Positions 17,716 to 27,259 of a stretch of 64,000 nt of DNA are shown here, piece by piece. Under the pieces are notes generated by a model. The model searched no databases. It was not told the DNA's origin and was given only the letters and a program-made list of their open reading frames with translations. The stretch's first letter is position 1; each line of letters starts with the position of its first letter. The DNA comes from Pseudoalteromonas luteoviolacea S2607 (GTDB lineage Bacteria; Pseudomonadota; Gammaproteobacteria; Enterobacterales; Alteromonadaceae), in the NCBI RefSeq assembly GCF_001625575.1, contig NZ_AUXV01000056.1, positions 248,001-312,000 on the forward strand, written 5' to 3'. The translations under genes and the position numbers were made by a program.

Positions 17716-18142
17716 GCCACAATTTGTCGCTTTCATAAAGGTCATACAGAGCATGCGCACGATTAACAAGCAAGTTAGCAAAATCTAACTGAGTCTTGTC
17801 TCGAACACCTGAAGCCATGATGCCATCAGCTTTGATCTGCCATTGAAAAGAAAAATACCTCAATACATCTCTAGGGTTGGATGCTGCAGACTCTTCTGTT
17901 GCATCTGTTGGCATTTGGCCCGAAATAGCCCAATATCCCTTCCCTTTTTGGTCTTTGAACTTCCAAATTGCAATTGCTGGCGGTAAAAGACGGCATTCTT
18001 TCTCAACGACTTTCGTCGTGATTATCCCTTTTTCTGCTAAAAACTTCTGAGCATTCTGCAGATGTTGCCTCTGCCACTGTACTAATCTTTGTTGCTTTTG
18101 TTCTTCTGTCAGCTCTGGCTCAACGTGTTTATTTTCACTCAT
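17699..18142 (-). CDS. DUF4826 family protein
   Basis: The 147-residue cytoplasmic-looking protein starts with a charged helix rich in Gln and Glu (ELTEEQKQQRLVQWQRQHL) and contains KGYWAISGQMPTD and RDVLRYFSFQWQIKADG, which I recognise as the DUF4826 pattern found in marine gammaproteobacteria. No function is known for this family. The gene converges with, and overlaps by 17 bases, the acetyltransferase gene, and is divergent from the chemosensory operon. Confidence 0.7.
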   Translation of the reverse strand: MSENKHVEPELTEEQKQQRLVQWQRQHLQNAQKFLAEKGIITTKVVEKECRLLPPAIAIWKFKDQKGKGYWAISGQMPTDATEESAASNPRDVLRYFSFQWQIKADGIMASGVRDKTQLDFANLLVNRAHALYDLYESDKLWPSEAS

Positions 18143-18290
18143 AATATTACTTCTCTAATTTTTTTACTCACTCTATTAATTTCGTTAACTCGTTGCAACA
18201 AAGAAACGCCTAAGACACAAAACAAATTAAAGTTTGCACAATAATCATACTTTACTAGTCTAAAAATAATCCAACAAAGGATTTAGTAAA

Positions 18291-19436
18291 ATGCTCTTGT
18301 TTGTCTCTTATGCTATGCCGATTGTTATATTGGTAACTGGGTTCTTCTTTATTGAGTCACTCATTGTAACAATCATTGTGTCTGCGGTTTGTGCATTAGG
18401 CCTAATATTGCAAAAAACAGCATTAACAAATAAAGAGAAAGAAGAAAACGAACACAATATTGATACTGTAAACAGTGCTTTCGAATCACAGCAAAACCAA
18501 GAGGACGACTTAGCATGTTTAGAGCAGCTAAGTAGCGTCATTATTCCTCAACTTATCGCACAAGTTACCACAGCGAGGGAGCAAACAAAAACGTCCGTCG
18601 TCAATATGTCGGGAGAGTTTTCACAGTTAGTAACCAATATTTCAGACACATTGGAAAGAACCAATTCGCAAGATGGTAATAGCCTGCAAGAGGTTTCTGA
18701 AACAAGCCGAGAAAAACTGAATGGCGTGCTTGAATACATTGAGCAAACCAATGACTCGCAAGCTCAAATGACCGAAACGATAAAAGACCTCGTACTGAAA
18801 AGCAATGAGCTGCAAACAATGTCGATTGATGTTTCCAAAATCGCAGAGCAAACAAATTTACTCGCCCTCAATGCTTCCATTGAAGCGGCTCGCGCTGGCG
18901 AAAACGGCAGAGGGTTTGCTGTCGTAGCTGACGAAGTAAGGTCTCTCGCCAACTCTAGTGGTGAGACCGGTGTTCGTATTGGGCAGTTGATTGAAAGTAT
19001 TGCGAATGCAATGCGAACTTCCATGGACATGATGAATGCAGAGCTCGAAAAAAAGCAGTCTTTAACCGAAAAATACCGCTCAGAAATCAATCAGGTCGTG
19101 GACGAATGGTTAGAGCTCTCCCAACAGGTTGAAGCACAAGCCGCCGAATTACATACATCCAATTTAGATATTAGAGAGAAAGTCTCACAAATCCTCGTAG
19201 ACCTGCAATTCCAAGATAGAGTCGACCAGATCCAAGACAGTGTGACCATCGCTCTGAATCTCATGACAGAAGAAATAGACCAATTTATTACCAGCAGACG
19301 TGAATGTAAAAAAGCTAAATTTAATCACCAAAGGATTAGTAAAGCGCTTAAAAAAACAGCCGCCACAAACGAGCAACGAGATATTTTGTCAAAGCACGGT
19401 GGTGACGATACTGTCGATGACTTAACTTTTTTATGA
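18291..19436 (+). CDS. methyl-accepting chemotaxis protein without a periplasmic sensor
   Basis: The 381-residue protein has two adjacent hydrophobic segments in the first 45 residues, then a cytoplasmic coiled coil with the conserved MCP tip IAEQTNLLALNASIEAARAG followed by GFAVVADEVRSLA. There is no periplasmic domain of useful size and no HAMP domain, so it probably senses an internal or membrane signal, or acts as a scaffold. A late segment, ILVDLQFQDRVDQIQD, resembles the CheZ-like helix found in some sensor-poor MCPs. It opens a ten-gene chemosensory operon; cheY-like follows after seven bases. Confidence 0.88.
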   Translation: MLLFVSYAMPIVILVTGFFFIESLIVTIIVSAVCALGLILQKTALTNKEKEENEHNIDTVNSAFESQQNQEDDLACLEQLSSVIIPQLIAQVTTAREQTKTSVVNMSGEFSQLVTNISDTLERTNSQDGNSLQEVSETSREKLNGVLEYIEQTNDSQAQMTETIKDLVLKSNELQTMSIDVSKIAEQTNLLALNASIEAARAGENGRGFAVVADEVRSLANSSGETGVRIGQLIESIANAMRTSMDMMNAELEKKQSLTEKYRSEINQVVDEWLELSQQVEAQAAELHTSNLDIREKVSQILVDLQFQDRVDQIQDSVTIALNLMTEEIDQFITSRRECKKAKFNHQRISKALKKTAATNEQRDILSKHGGDDTVDDLTFL

Positions 19437-19443
19437 GGAAATT

Positions 19444-19812
19444 ATGAGTAAAACAATATTAGTAGTAGATGATTCTGATTCTCTCAGACAAGTCGTAAAC
19501 ATCGCGCTCACAGGCGCTGGATTTAACGTTATAGAAGCTCGAGATGGGAAAGATGCGCTGACCAAGCTCAACGGCAATAAAATCCATCTCATTATCAGTG
19601 ATGTAAATATGCCAAACATGAATGGTATCGAATTTGTCAAGCAAGCAAAGCAATTGCCTCAGTACAAGTTCACACCGGTGATCATGCTCACAACCGAAAA
19701 TCAGCAAAGTATGATGGAAGAAGGGAAAAAGGCCGGTGCAAAAGCCTGGATGGTTAAACCTTTTAAGCCAGCACAAATGCTGCAAGCAGTTTCAAAGTTA
19801 TTAATGATGTAG
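19444..19812 (+). CDS. CheY-like response regulator
   Basis: This is a stand-alone 122-residue receiver domain with acidic pocket Asp9 and Asp10, phosphoacceptor Asp53 in IISDVNMPNMNG, Thr in MLTTEN and Lys in WMVKPFKP. No output domain is present, so it works by protein contact, as CheY does. AGGA four bases before the ATG is a good ribosome binding site. It is the likely phosphotransfer target of the CheA encoded two genes downstream. Confidence 0.93.
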   Translation: MSKTILVVDDSDSLRQVVNIALTGAGFNVIEARDGKDALTKLNGNKIHLIISDVNMPNMNGIEFVKQAKQLPQYKFTPVIMLTTENQQSMMEEGKKAGAKAWMVKPFKPAQMLQAVSKLLMM

Positions 19813-19822
19813 AGAGTTAAGT

Positions 19823-20098
19823 ATGTCTGAGTGTTTTAAGTTCCCGTCTGAGCTAACAATATATGAAGTTCAGGAAACGTTTAACGAAATAAAGTCTTAT
19901 ATTTCAGACAAAGAGCACGTCTCATTCGATTTCAGTGAAACAACAGAGATCGACTCAGCCGGCTTGCAGTTGATAATTTGGGTCGTTTATCACAGCCAAA
20001 AAGTTGGGTTAAATATAGAAGCTATCTCTACCAATGAACTAATAGAAACACGGTGTAAAAAATTGGGGGTAGGAATCTCCCCCACTCTAAGCGACTAA
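19823..20098 (+). CDS. STAS-domain protein
   Basis: The 91-residue protein is a single STAS domain of the anti-sigma-antagonist/MlaB type. The motif TTEIDSAGLQLIIW carries the Ser that is phosphorylated in SpoIIAA-like proteins. STAS proteins occur in several accessory chemosensory operons, but their function there is not well established. It sits between cheY-like and cheA with ten-base gaps on both sides. Confidence 0.85.
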   Translation: MSECFKFPSELTIYEVQETFNEIKSYISDKEHVSFDFSETTEIDSAGLQLIIWVVYHSQKVGLNIEAISTNELIETRCKKLGVGISPTLSD

Positions 20099-20107
20099 GG
20101 GGCAAAC

Positions 20108-22219
20108 ATGTCTATTGATTTGTCTTCGGCAATTGCAACTTTCGTAACCGAATCGAAAGAGCTATTGCAAGAAATGGAGAATGGGCTTCTAGATCTTGAG
20201 TCTGAGACCTCCGAAGAGCATGCCAATGAGATTATCAATGCGCTCTTTCGAGCAATTCATACAATAAAAGGCAGTGCGGGAATATTTGACTTTGAGCATG
20301 TCGTTACCCTCACCCATATTGCCGAAACCCTGCTAGAAGATGCGAGAAATGGCAATTTGCAATTAGATAAAGAGCTTATTTCACTTTACCTAGAAACCAG
20401 AGATGCCACTGAGTCATTGATTGTATTAGCTGCCGCTGAAACAGAGCCAGACCAAGCCCTATTGAACAAAGTGAATAATCTGGTGTCCTGTTTTTCAAAG
20501 TACATTGACGCAGAAAATAACCAAATTATCCACCAAGATGCTGCCTCAAGTTCGAGTGAAGGCACGCTCGATAACGAACGATGGATTTTATTTTTTGTAC
20601 CAAATGAAAATGTGCTTAGAAATGGCCTTGACCCCTATTCGTTCATCCATTATTTGGACTCAGAGACTTCAAATTTGGTTGTAAATACTTGGGTTGAAGC
20701 GATGTTTGGTCCCCATCACTTTGACCCAGAGTCAAATTACTTATCGTTTGTTTTATCTTTCGATTCCGACAAAACAGAAAATGAAATATTGGATGTATTT
20801 GAGTTTATTCAAAGTGAAGCATACATTGCCGTGCTACCACCGAAAGGTAACATTGATGTATTGAAACATAGCATACAAAAATATCAGGATTTTGACTTTA
20901 TTACAGATGCGCTTCGCAAAGCAGATAGTTCGTTTGCAGATATCGTCAAGCTCCTAAATTGCGATGCGACTGACACCAATGATCCCGTCCCTGCTGTGCC
21001 TGAAGGGCCAGTACCACCTGCCGCATCGAAGATCCATAAAAGTAAAACACTCAGAGTGGAAGCCCTCAAGTTAGACCGACTCATTGACCAAGTCGGTGAA
21101 ATGGTTATCACGGGTGCCCGGACAAACTTACTTGCTCACGAAACAGGAAATGAAACGCTCATTGAAGCCATGGCCTTATTGGAGCGTTTGGTCGAAAATA
21201 TTCGAGACAGTTCACTTAAGCTCAGAATGGTGCAGATTGGTGAGACGTTCAATAAGTTTAAACGCGTAGTAAGAGACATCGCTGACGAACTCGGTAAACA
21301 AGTCGATTTAACAATTATTGGCGCCGAAACTGAACTTGATAAAACATTCGTGGAAAAGGTTAGCGACCCTCTTATGCACATTGTAAGAAATGCAATCGAC
21401 CACGGTATAGAGGACCCTGAAACGCGGCTCGCTCAGGGCAAACCTGAACAAGGGCAACTCACCTTAAAAGCTTATCACGACTCCGGCTCCATCGTGATTG
21501 AAGTCAGCGATGATGGAAAAGGCCTCGATCAAGAAAAAATCCTCAAACGCGCTATCGACAGAGGGTTGATTTCTTCAAGCCAAACCTTACAAGAAAAAGA
21601 CATCAACCTACTAATTTTTGAACCAGGTTTTTCCACTGCAGAGTCCATAACCAATATCTCTGGACGCGGTGTCGGCATGGATGTGGTTAAAAGAAACATC
21701 GATAGTTTGAGAGGCAGTGTAGAGGTTGAAAGCGTTCAAGGTGAAGGGTCAACAATTTTGATCCGACTGCCGCTGACGCTCTCTATTATTGATGGCTTTA
21801 TGTTTGAAGTACATAAAGAAAACTACGTCATTCCACTAGACACGGTCGTCGAATGCTTAGAGCTTCACGAGGTAGTATCGGAACAAGATATTCAAGACAA
21901 AAGTTACATAAACCTTCGCACAGAAGTACTGCCATTTATTAGATTACGTACCTTATTTGGTATAGAAGAGCAAATTGACCATACTCGAGAATCTTTGGTC
22001 ATTGTGCAATTTGGCACACTGCGCGCTGGGTTAGTTGTAGACTCGCTGAAAGGCGAGTTTCAAACGGTTGTTAAACCGCTAGGAAGGCTGTTCGAAGGAC
22101 TCAAATGTATAAGTGGCGCAACGATTTTAGGTAGCGGTAATGTCGCAATCATTTTAGACGTCTCCGCGTTAATAAAGTCAGCCATATCAGTATATGAAGC
22201 ATTAGAGAAAAAACATTAG
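20108..22219 (+). CDS. cheA: chemotaxis histidine kinase CheA
   Basis: The 703-residue kinase starts with an Hpt (P1) domain whose phosphorylated His51 lies in RAIHTIKGSAG. Residues of about 155-270 form a separate domain starting WILFFVPNENVLRNGLDPYSF, of a kind seen in several accessory CheA proteins. Then come the P3 dimerisation helices (TLRVEALKLDRLIDQVGEMV), the P4 kinase with HIVRNAIDHG, SDDGKGLD and GRGVGMDVVKRNI, and a C-terminal CheW-like P5. All catalytic boxes look intact. GGGG precedes the ATG. Confidence 0.95.
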   Translation: MSIDLSSAIATFVTESKELLQEMENGLLDLESETSEEHANEIINALFRAIHTIKGSAGIFDFEHVVTLTHIAETLLEDARNGNLQLDKELISLYLETRDATESLIVLAAAETEPDQALLNKVNNLVSCFSKYIDAENNQIIHQDAASSSSEGTLDNERWILFFVPNENVLRNGLDPYSFIHYLDSETSNLVVNTWVEAMFGPHHFDPESNYLSFVLSFDSDKTENEILDVFEFIQSEAYIAVLPPKGNIDVLKHSIQKYQDFDFITDALRKADSSFADIVKLLNCDATDTNDPVPAVPEGPVPPAASKIHKSKTLRVEALKLDRLIDQVGEMVITGARTNLLAHETGNETLIEAMALLERLVENIRDSSLKLRMVQIGETFNKFKRVVRDIADELGKQVDLTIIGAETELDKTFVEKVSDPLMHIVRNAIDHGIEDPETRLAQGKPEQGQLTLKAYHDSGSIVIEVSDDGKGLDQEKILKRAIDRGLISSSQTLQEKDINLLIFEPGFSTAESITNISGRGVGMDVVKRNIDSLRGSVEVESVQGEGSTILIRLPLTLSIIDGFMFEVHKENYVIPLDTVVECLELHEVVSEQDIQDKSYINLRTEVLPFIRLRTLFGIEEQIDHTRESLVIVQFGTLRAGLVVDSLKGEFQTVVKPLGRLFEGLKCISGATILGSGNVAIILDVSALIKSAISVYEALEKKH

Positions 22220-22239
22220 GCAATGGCCGGAGAACGAAC

Positions 22240-24222
22240 ATGTTTAAGAACTTTACTATTCGCAATAAAATAATTCTTGCGATGTTTACCATGGGGCTAT
22301 TGCTGCTAGTTATAGCCATGTCAGTGCAACTCAAAAACGGCGAGATTGAGGAGTTTGCGGTCGATGTGGGCAAAGTTGATATACCTGAGACGATTTACGC
22401 ATTAAACATGCTGGATGAACTGGGTGATATGAACAGCAACGTCCTTGAATATATCGCCGGTGAGTCTGACGAGAGTGAAGACTTTAGATCAAACTACAAC
22501 GAGTTTATTCGCTACCTCGAAGATTTAAAACAGCTCGGGACGGTAAACAACTCCATGGTTCGCCAACTAGAAGAGTTAGTCACTCGCTATGCGAACGAGA
22601 ATCAAGAACTTATCTTTGACCGCTTTGACCCTTTGTTAGAAGCCAAAGCAATAGACAAATACGACTACCTAAATAAAGAGTTCGCTATTCCTCTTGAGCA
22701 GTTACTAGATACTTTAAAAGAAGAAGAAGTTGCAGATGCTGGTAGCAGCGGAGATTTCAATGAAGTGGTAAACGACGACCTCCCAGGCGTACGCTACTAC
22801 TTAGAACTTATTGATGAGCAAGGCGATATGATGAGTTCTCTTAACGCCTATATGCGGGGTGCACTTGGTGCCGACGCTGCTTTCGAAAAAGACGCTAGAA
22901 CATTTACCGGTTTTCTTGGTGATTTGAAGCCCTTAGAAAGAAAGCCGCCAGAAATTAAAGCACTGAGTGAAGTAGAAAGAATGTATCTTGAACTCTATAA
23001 CGGCGGTAAAGAAATATTCGCCATGTATGACCCTCGCGACAAAATTAAAGCGTCTAGAGATGTCGACCGCTTAGAACATGAAGTGTTTAACAAAATTGAA
23101 GATTTACTAGAAGAAATTTCGAATGAAGCCATCAAAGAAGGTGACGACTCTCTAAACTCGCTCGTAACAGCAGCGCGAGAAAGCATCTCTCTGGTTTGGG
23201 CCTTGCTCGTTGTTGCTATCATACTTGCCACTGCCACTGCTGCATTCTTAATTCGCGGCATTGTAATCCCTATCAATGCGCTTGCTGAAGCCGCAGAAGA
23301 TCTGCGCTCAGGAGAAGGCGACTTGACTCGTCGAATTCCTGACTTTGGCAATGATGAGATAGGCGAAACCGCACGCAGTTTTAATGGCTTTATTGAACGA
23401 CTTCAAAATATTCTGCTGGATATTCAAGAATCTGTAGAGTCGATCGCGCATAGCACGAATGAGGTTGGAACCACTTCTAGAATGCTCAGTTCTACCTCCA
23501 ATCAACTGGCCGCTAGTGTTGAAGAAACGTCGGCTTCACTGGAGCAAATGAGTTCTTCTATTTCCATGAATACCGAAAACTCTAAAGTCACCAACGACAT
23601 CGCCAAACAATCTAGTAGCGAAGCTAACGATGGAGGACGTGCAGTAAAAGATACCGTCAAGGCAATGACTCAGATTGCAGAAAAAATAGGCATCATCGAG
23701 GACATCGCATACAAAACCAATCTTTTGGCCTTAAATGCAGCCATTGAAGCAGCAAGAGCGGGTGAACATGGTAAAGGCTTTGCGGTGGTCGCTGACGAAG
23801 TTAGGAAACTTGCTGAGCGTTCACAGGTGGCTGCGCAAGACATAAGTACGCTAGCCGATAACAGTGTAAAAATCGCACAGCATGCAGGTGGTATGCTCGA
23901 CAGAATGGTGCCAAATATAGGTAAAACAGCAGATCTTGTTCAAGAGATCACTGCAGCATCTACAGAACAAAGCACCAGTGTCGCAGAAATAAACCGGACC
24001 GTGTCTCAACTTGACGAGATTGCACAGCAAAATGCCTCTGCATCTGAAGAACTCGCGTCAACAGCCAAAATGGTGCAGGACCAAACAAGTGATATACGCT
24101 CTACCGTTAATTACTTTAAGCTGAGCAACGACAGACAAATGATGAAGATTAGACGCTCCGTGCAAGAAGGAAAGTCTTCAAGCTCAATGCCAGAAGAAGG
24201 CTATACGCCATTTGACGAGTAA
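22240..24222 (+). CDS. transmembrane methyl-accepting chemotaxis protein
   Basis: The 660-residue receptor has an N-terminal membrane segment (IILAMFTMGLLLLVIAMSV), a helical and acidic periplasmic region of about 290 residues, a second membrane segment (VWALLVVAIILATATAAFLI), a HAMP domain that includes GEGDLTRRIPDFGNDEIGE, and the MCP tip YKTNLLALNAAIEAARAGEHGKGFAVVADEV. No C-terminal NWETF-type pentapeptide is present for CheR/CheB tethering. The ligand cannot be predicted. It is encoded between cheA and the two cheW genes. Confidence 0.92.
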   Translation: MFKNFTIRNKIILAMFTMGLLLLVIAMSVQLKNGEIEEFAVDVGKVDIPETIYALNMLDELGDMNSNVLEYIAGESDESEDFRSNYNEFIRYLEDLKQLGTVNNSMVRQLEELVTRYANENQELIFDRFDPLLEAKAIDKYDYLNKEFAIPLEQLLDTLKEEEVADAGSSGDFNEVVNDDLPGVRYYLELIDEQGDMMSSLNAYMRGALGADAAFEKDARTFTGFLGDLKPLERKPPEIKALSEVERMYLELYNGGKEIFAMYDPRDKIKASRDVDRLEHEVFNKIEDLLEEISNEAIKEGDDSLNSLVTAARESISLVWALLVVAIILATATAAFLIRGIVIPINALAEAAEDLRSGEGDLTRRIPDFGNDEIGETARSFNGFIERLQNILLDIQESVESIAHSTNEVGTTSRMLSSTSNQLAASVEETSASLEQMSSSISMNTENSKVTNDIAKQSSSEANDGGRAVKDTVKAMTQIAEKIGIIEDIAYKTNLLALNAAIEAARAGEHGKGFAVVADEVRKLAERSQVAAQDISTLADNSVKIAQHAGGMLDRMVPNIGKTADLVQEITAASTEQSTSVAEINRTVSQLDEIAQQNASASEELASTAKMVQDQTSDIRSTVNYFKLSNDRQMMKIRRSVQEGKSSSSMPEEGYTPFDE

Positions 24223-24227
24223 AGACT

Positions 24228-24836
24228 ATGACTGATCAAACAACTCAAAATAGCTTTGTCGATAAAGATAAGTATCTGGCTTTTGAGCTGAATCATGCTA
24301 CGTACTCTATCAATATATCGTTGGTCAAAGAGATTATGGAGTATGTAGAGGTCGATCCAATCCCGATGGCTCCTGATTTTATTATCGGCGCCATAAATTT
24401 ACGGGGTGAAGTTATTCCAGTATTCGACTTGTCTCTACGCTTGGGAAAACTGCCTCAAGCACTCACAAACAGAACATGTATTATCATTGCTGAGTGCCTT
24501 TTTAACGAGCAGCAGATAACCATTGGTTTAAAAGTAGACATTGTGACCAAAGTACTTGATATCTCCAGTGCAGATATAGACAAAGTGCCGAGTATTGGTG
24601 GCCAATTTCATAGTCGGTTTGTATTAGGGCTAGCAAAACTGCCTGACAAATTAATGACAATTTTGGACATTTCAAAGATCCTCACGCTAGATGATATGAA
24701 ACTCATCGAAGATCTCAACAACGCGGAGCTAAGCGAAGAAACTGATCCGGATATCTCTGACTCGGATAAGGATGAAGATGAGAGCACCCACGATAACGCA
24801 TGTGAAAATGACGAAGCCGAGGTAAATCATGAATAA
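24228..24836 (+). CDS. cheW: CheW adaptor with acidic C-terminal tail
   Basis: CheW couples receptors to CheA. The 202-residue protein has a complete CheW domain with the motif DFIIGAINLRGEVIPVFDLSLRLG, then a tail of about 40 residues dominated by Asp and Glu (DISDSDKDEDEST and onward), which is not part of a normal CheW and is probably disordered. The next cheW overlaps its end by eight bases. Confidence 0.92.
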   Translation: MTDQTTQNSFVDKDKYLAFELNHATYSINISLVKEIMEYVEVDPIPMAPDFIIGAINLRGEVIPVFDLSLRLGKLPQALTNRTCIIIAECLFNEQQITIGLKVDIVTKVLDISSADIDKVPSIGGQFHSRFVLGLAKLPDKLMTILDISKILTLDDMKLIEDLNNAELSEETDPDISDSDKDEDESTHDNACENDEAEVNHE

Positions 24837-25374
24837 CGCTCAGCCCGACAACACTCATATTCAGCAAAAAGATGAGCTAAGATATCTATTCGTTAAAGTT
24901 GGGCACGACCACTTTGGTATTCCTATTGACTCAGTCAAAGAGGTTATCGAGTTAGTAGAGACCACGATGGTTCCCATGTGCTCTGACGTGATTCGTGGCG
25001 TAATCAATGTGCGTGGTAGCGTTATCCCTGTATTGGATCTTCAAAGGCGCCTTGGACTCAAACTAACCACACCTTACGACAAATATAGCTGTATCGTCTT
25101 GTATGACTTCTATGACCACTCACTAGAAGAGTCAATGACTTTGGGCATGCTTGTAAATAGCGTGGTTTCTATCGAGTTTATAGATTTAAGTAACCTCGAG
25201 TCGTCCCCTTCCTTTGGTTCGAATATTCCTCGTCATTACGAGTGGAAAATGGCAAAAATCAATAACAAGCTAACTACCCTGTTAGATATTGCTAAAGTTC
25301 TGAACGTAAACGAGATTAACTCTTCTCTCAAACATGAACAAGAGCAATTCTTTATTGACTACTGCCAAAGGTAA
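24829..25374 (+). CDS. cheW: second CheW adaptor
   Basis: This 181-residue CheW-domain protein carries VIRGVINVRGSVIPVLDLQRRLG, the hallmark loop of the family. It overlaps the preceding cheW by eight bases and is clearly different in sequence, so the pair is an old duplication or two distinct adaptors, one for each receptor, rather than a recent copy. cheR follows after nine bases. Confidence 0.92.
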   Translation: MNNAQPDNTHIQQKDELRYLFVKVGHDHFGIPIDSVKEVIELVETTMVPMCSDVIRGVINVRGSVIPVLDLQRRLGLKLTTPYDKYSCIVLYDFYDHSLEESMTLGMLVNSVVSIEFIDLSNLESSPSFGSNIPRHYEWKMAKINNKLTTLLDIAKVLNVNEINSSLKHEQEQFFIDYCQR

Positions 25375-25383
25375 CGAGAATAG

Positions 25384-26187
25384 ATGTCGATTTCTAAGCT
25401 TGAGTTCAATCAGTTAAATCGTGTTTTAGATGAACATACAGGCATAAGATTGAACTTTAACAAAGCAGACATTATGGCAAGCCGATTGAGTTCTAGATTG
25501 AGGTCAAACCATTGTGCGTCATTTAATAAATACTACCAACTCATTGTTAGCCCAGAAGGAAAGAGCGAACTCGATATTTTTATCGACAAAATGACCACGC
25601 ATGAAACCTATTTTTTCAGAGAGCAGGTGCAATTCGAATTTATGTACGACTATCTTCGCCAAAAAAAAAGTAGAAACGTGCCAATTAGAGCTTGGAGTGC
25701 TGCTTCTTCAACGGGGGAAGAAGCATATTCGATTGCAATGGTGCTCGATGATTTATTCTATAGTGGAAACTGGTCTGTAACGGGCACCGACATATCACCA
25801 ACCGCTGTTGAAATGGCTAAAGAAGCTTGTTTTGCATTATCAACAGTACAAAAAATACCCAAAAAGTACCGGCGTGCTTATTGCCTTAAAGGAACTGGGC
25901 AAAACGAAGGTACCTTTACAGTCAACAAATCGATTCGGTGCCACTGTAATTTTAGCGTTGATAATCTGTTAAAGCTAAGAACAGTAGACTATTCCTTTGA
26001 CATCATATTTTTACGCAACGTACTCATTTACTTTGATGAAGCTAAACAACACAAAATTATCGACAACATAATTCACCGTCTTAACCACGGGGGCCTATTG
26101 TTTTTAGGCCATTCAGAATCATTGCGAAAAAAACGACCTGGCATAGAGTTAATTCAGCCCTGTATTTATAAAAAGGTGCGATTATGA
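25384..26187 (+). CDS. cheR: chemotaxis protein methyltransferase CheR
   Basis: CheR methylates glutamates on receptors with S-adenosylmethionine. The 267 residues contain the N-terminal helical domain, the loop MTTHETYFFRE, the SAM-binding AWSAASSTGEEAYSIAM, the GTDISPTAVEMAKEA strand and FLRNVLIYFD. No TPR extension is present. Its stop overlaps the cheB start as ATGA. Confidence 0.95.
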   Translation: MSISKLEFNQLNRVLDEHTGIRLNFNKADIMASRLSSRLRSNHCASFNKYYQLIVSPEGKSELDIFIDKMTTHETYFFREQVQFEFMYDYLRQKKSRNVPIRAWSAASSTGEEAYSIAMVLDDLFYSGNWSVTGTDISPTAVEMAKEACFALSTVQKIPKKYRRAYCLKGTGQNEGTFTVNKSIRCHCNFSVDNLLKLRTVDYSFDIIFLRNVLIYFDEAKQHKIIDNIIHRLNHGGLLFLGHSESLRKKRPGIELIQPCIYKKVRL

Positions 26188-27257
26188 TTAGCGTGTTCAT
26201 CGTTGATGACTCTGCGGTTATGAGGCAACTAGTCGGAGAAATCATTAACCATGATAGAGAGTTAAAACTGATTGGCTCGGCTCCGGATCCAATTTTGGCT
26301 GAAAGAAAAATGAAAATGAACTGGCCTGATGTTATCTTGCTTGATGTAGAAATGCCTAAAATGGACGGCATCACATTTTTAAAAAAGATAATGCAAGAAA
26401 GACCGACACCTATCATTATGTGCTCTGCACTGACCCAAAAAAATACAGAAACCACAATGGAAGCGCTAGCTTCTGGCGCCGTGGATGTAATCGCTAAGCC
26501 AACTCAAGGGCTTGCAAACTTTATAAATAATCAAGGTGTGACTCAGATTATTGACGCTATAAAGGCCGCCGGTAAAGCCAAGGTAAAACCGATGCGCTAC
26601 TTGGCGGAAGAATCGGTTAGACGCAACCACACAGCGGATGAAGTGCTACCCCCTCCAAGCCCAGACGAACTCCAACCACCCATTACTTCTGATAAAGTCA
26701 TCGCAGTTGGCGCTTCCACAGGTGGGACTGAAGCTTTGACAGGGTTTCTTTCTTTGCTACCTCCTACAACCCCCCCGATCGTTATCGTGCAACATATGCC
26801 AAGTAAATTTACTCACGCTTTTGCTCAGCGGCTAAACAGCATAACTCGACATGTCGTAGTCGAGGGAGAGACCGCAATGCGCCTGAAATCAGGACATGTG
26901 TACATCGCCCCAGGCGGTAAGCATATGTTGGTAAAACGCCAAGGGAGCGACTACTATTTAGAAATACGGGACGGCCCATTAGTCAGTAGGCATAGGCCTT
27001 CTGTGGATGTGCTGTTTAGATCTGTCGCACAATCGGTCGGCAGAAACGCAATTGGCGTCATTTTAACGGGAATGGGTGATGATGGCGCCTCTGGCATGTT
27101 AGACATGAAACACGCTGGCGCAATTAACTTCGCTGAGAGTGAGTCGAGCTGTGTCGTGTTCGGCATGCCCAAGGAAGCTATCGCAAGAGGAGCCGTTGAT
27201 AAAGTGTTTTCTCTGAGCAATATTCCGTATCAAATTTTAAAAGTGCTAAGGTGCTAG
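26184..27257 (+). CDS. cheB: chemotaxis protein-glutamate methylesterase CheB
   Basis: CheB demethylates or deamidates receptors. The 357 residues comprise a receiver domain (VDDSAVMRQL, phosphoacceptor in ILLDVEMPKMDG, Lys in AKPTQ), a linker of about 60 residues, and the esterase domain with Ser in VGASTGGTEAL, His in VQHMPSKFT and Asp in TGMGDDGASGM, the full catalytic triad. No cheD gene lies between cheR and cheB, unlike in many accessory clusters. Confidence 0.95.
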   Translation: MISVFIVDDSAVMRQLVGEIINHDRELKLIGSAPDPILAERKMKMNWPDVILLDVEMPKMDGITFLKKIMQERPTPIIMCSALTQKNTETTMEALASGAVDVIAKPTQGLANFINNQGVTQIIDAIKAAGKAKVKPMRYLAEESVRRNHTADEVLPPPSPDELQPPITSDKVIAVGASTGGTEALTGFLSLLPPTTPPIVIVQHMPSKFTHAFAQRLNSITRHVVVEGETAMRLKSGHVYIAPGGKHMLVKRQGSDYYLEIRDGPLVSRHRPSVDVLFRSVAQSVGRNAIGVILTGMGDDGASGMLDMKHAGAINFAESESSCVVFGMPKEAIARGAVDKVFSLSNIPYQILKVLRC

Positions 27258-27259
27258 GT

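Noticed and set aside
18233..18258. TAAAGTTT upstream of the chemosensory operon, identical to the -35 of flagellar sigma-28 promoters
   Set aside because: At the required distance of 11 bases the sequence is ATACTTTA, which does not resemble GCCGATAA, so the match is probably chance.
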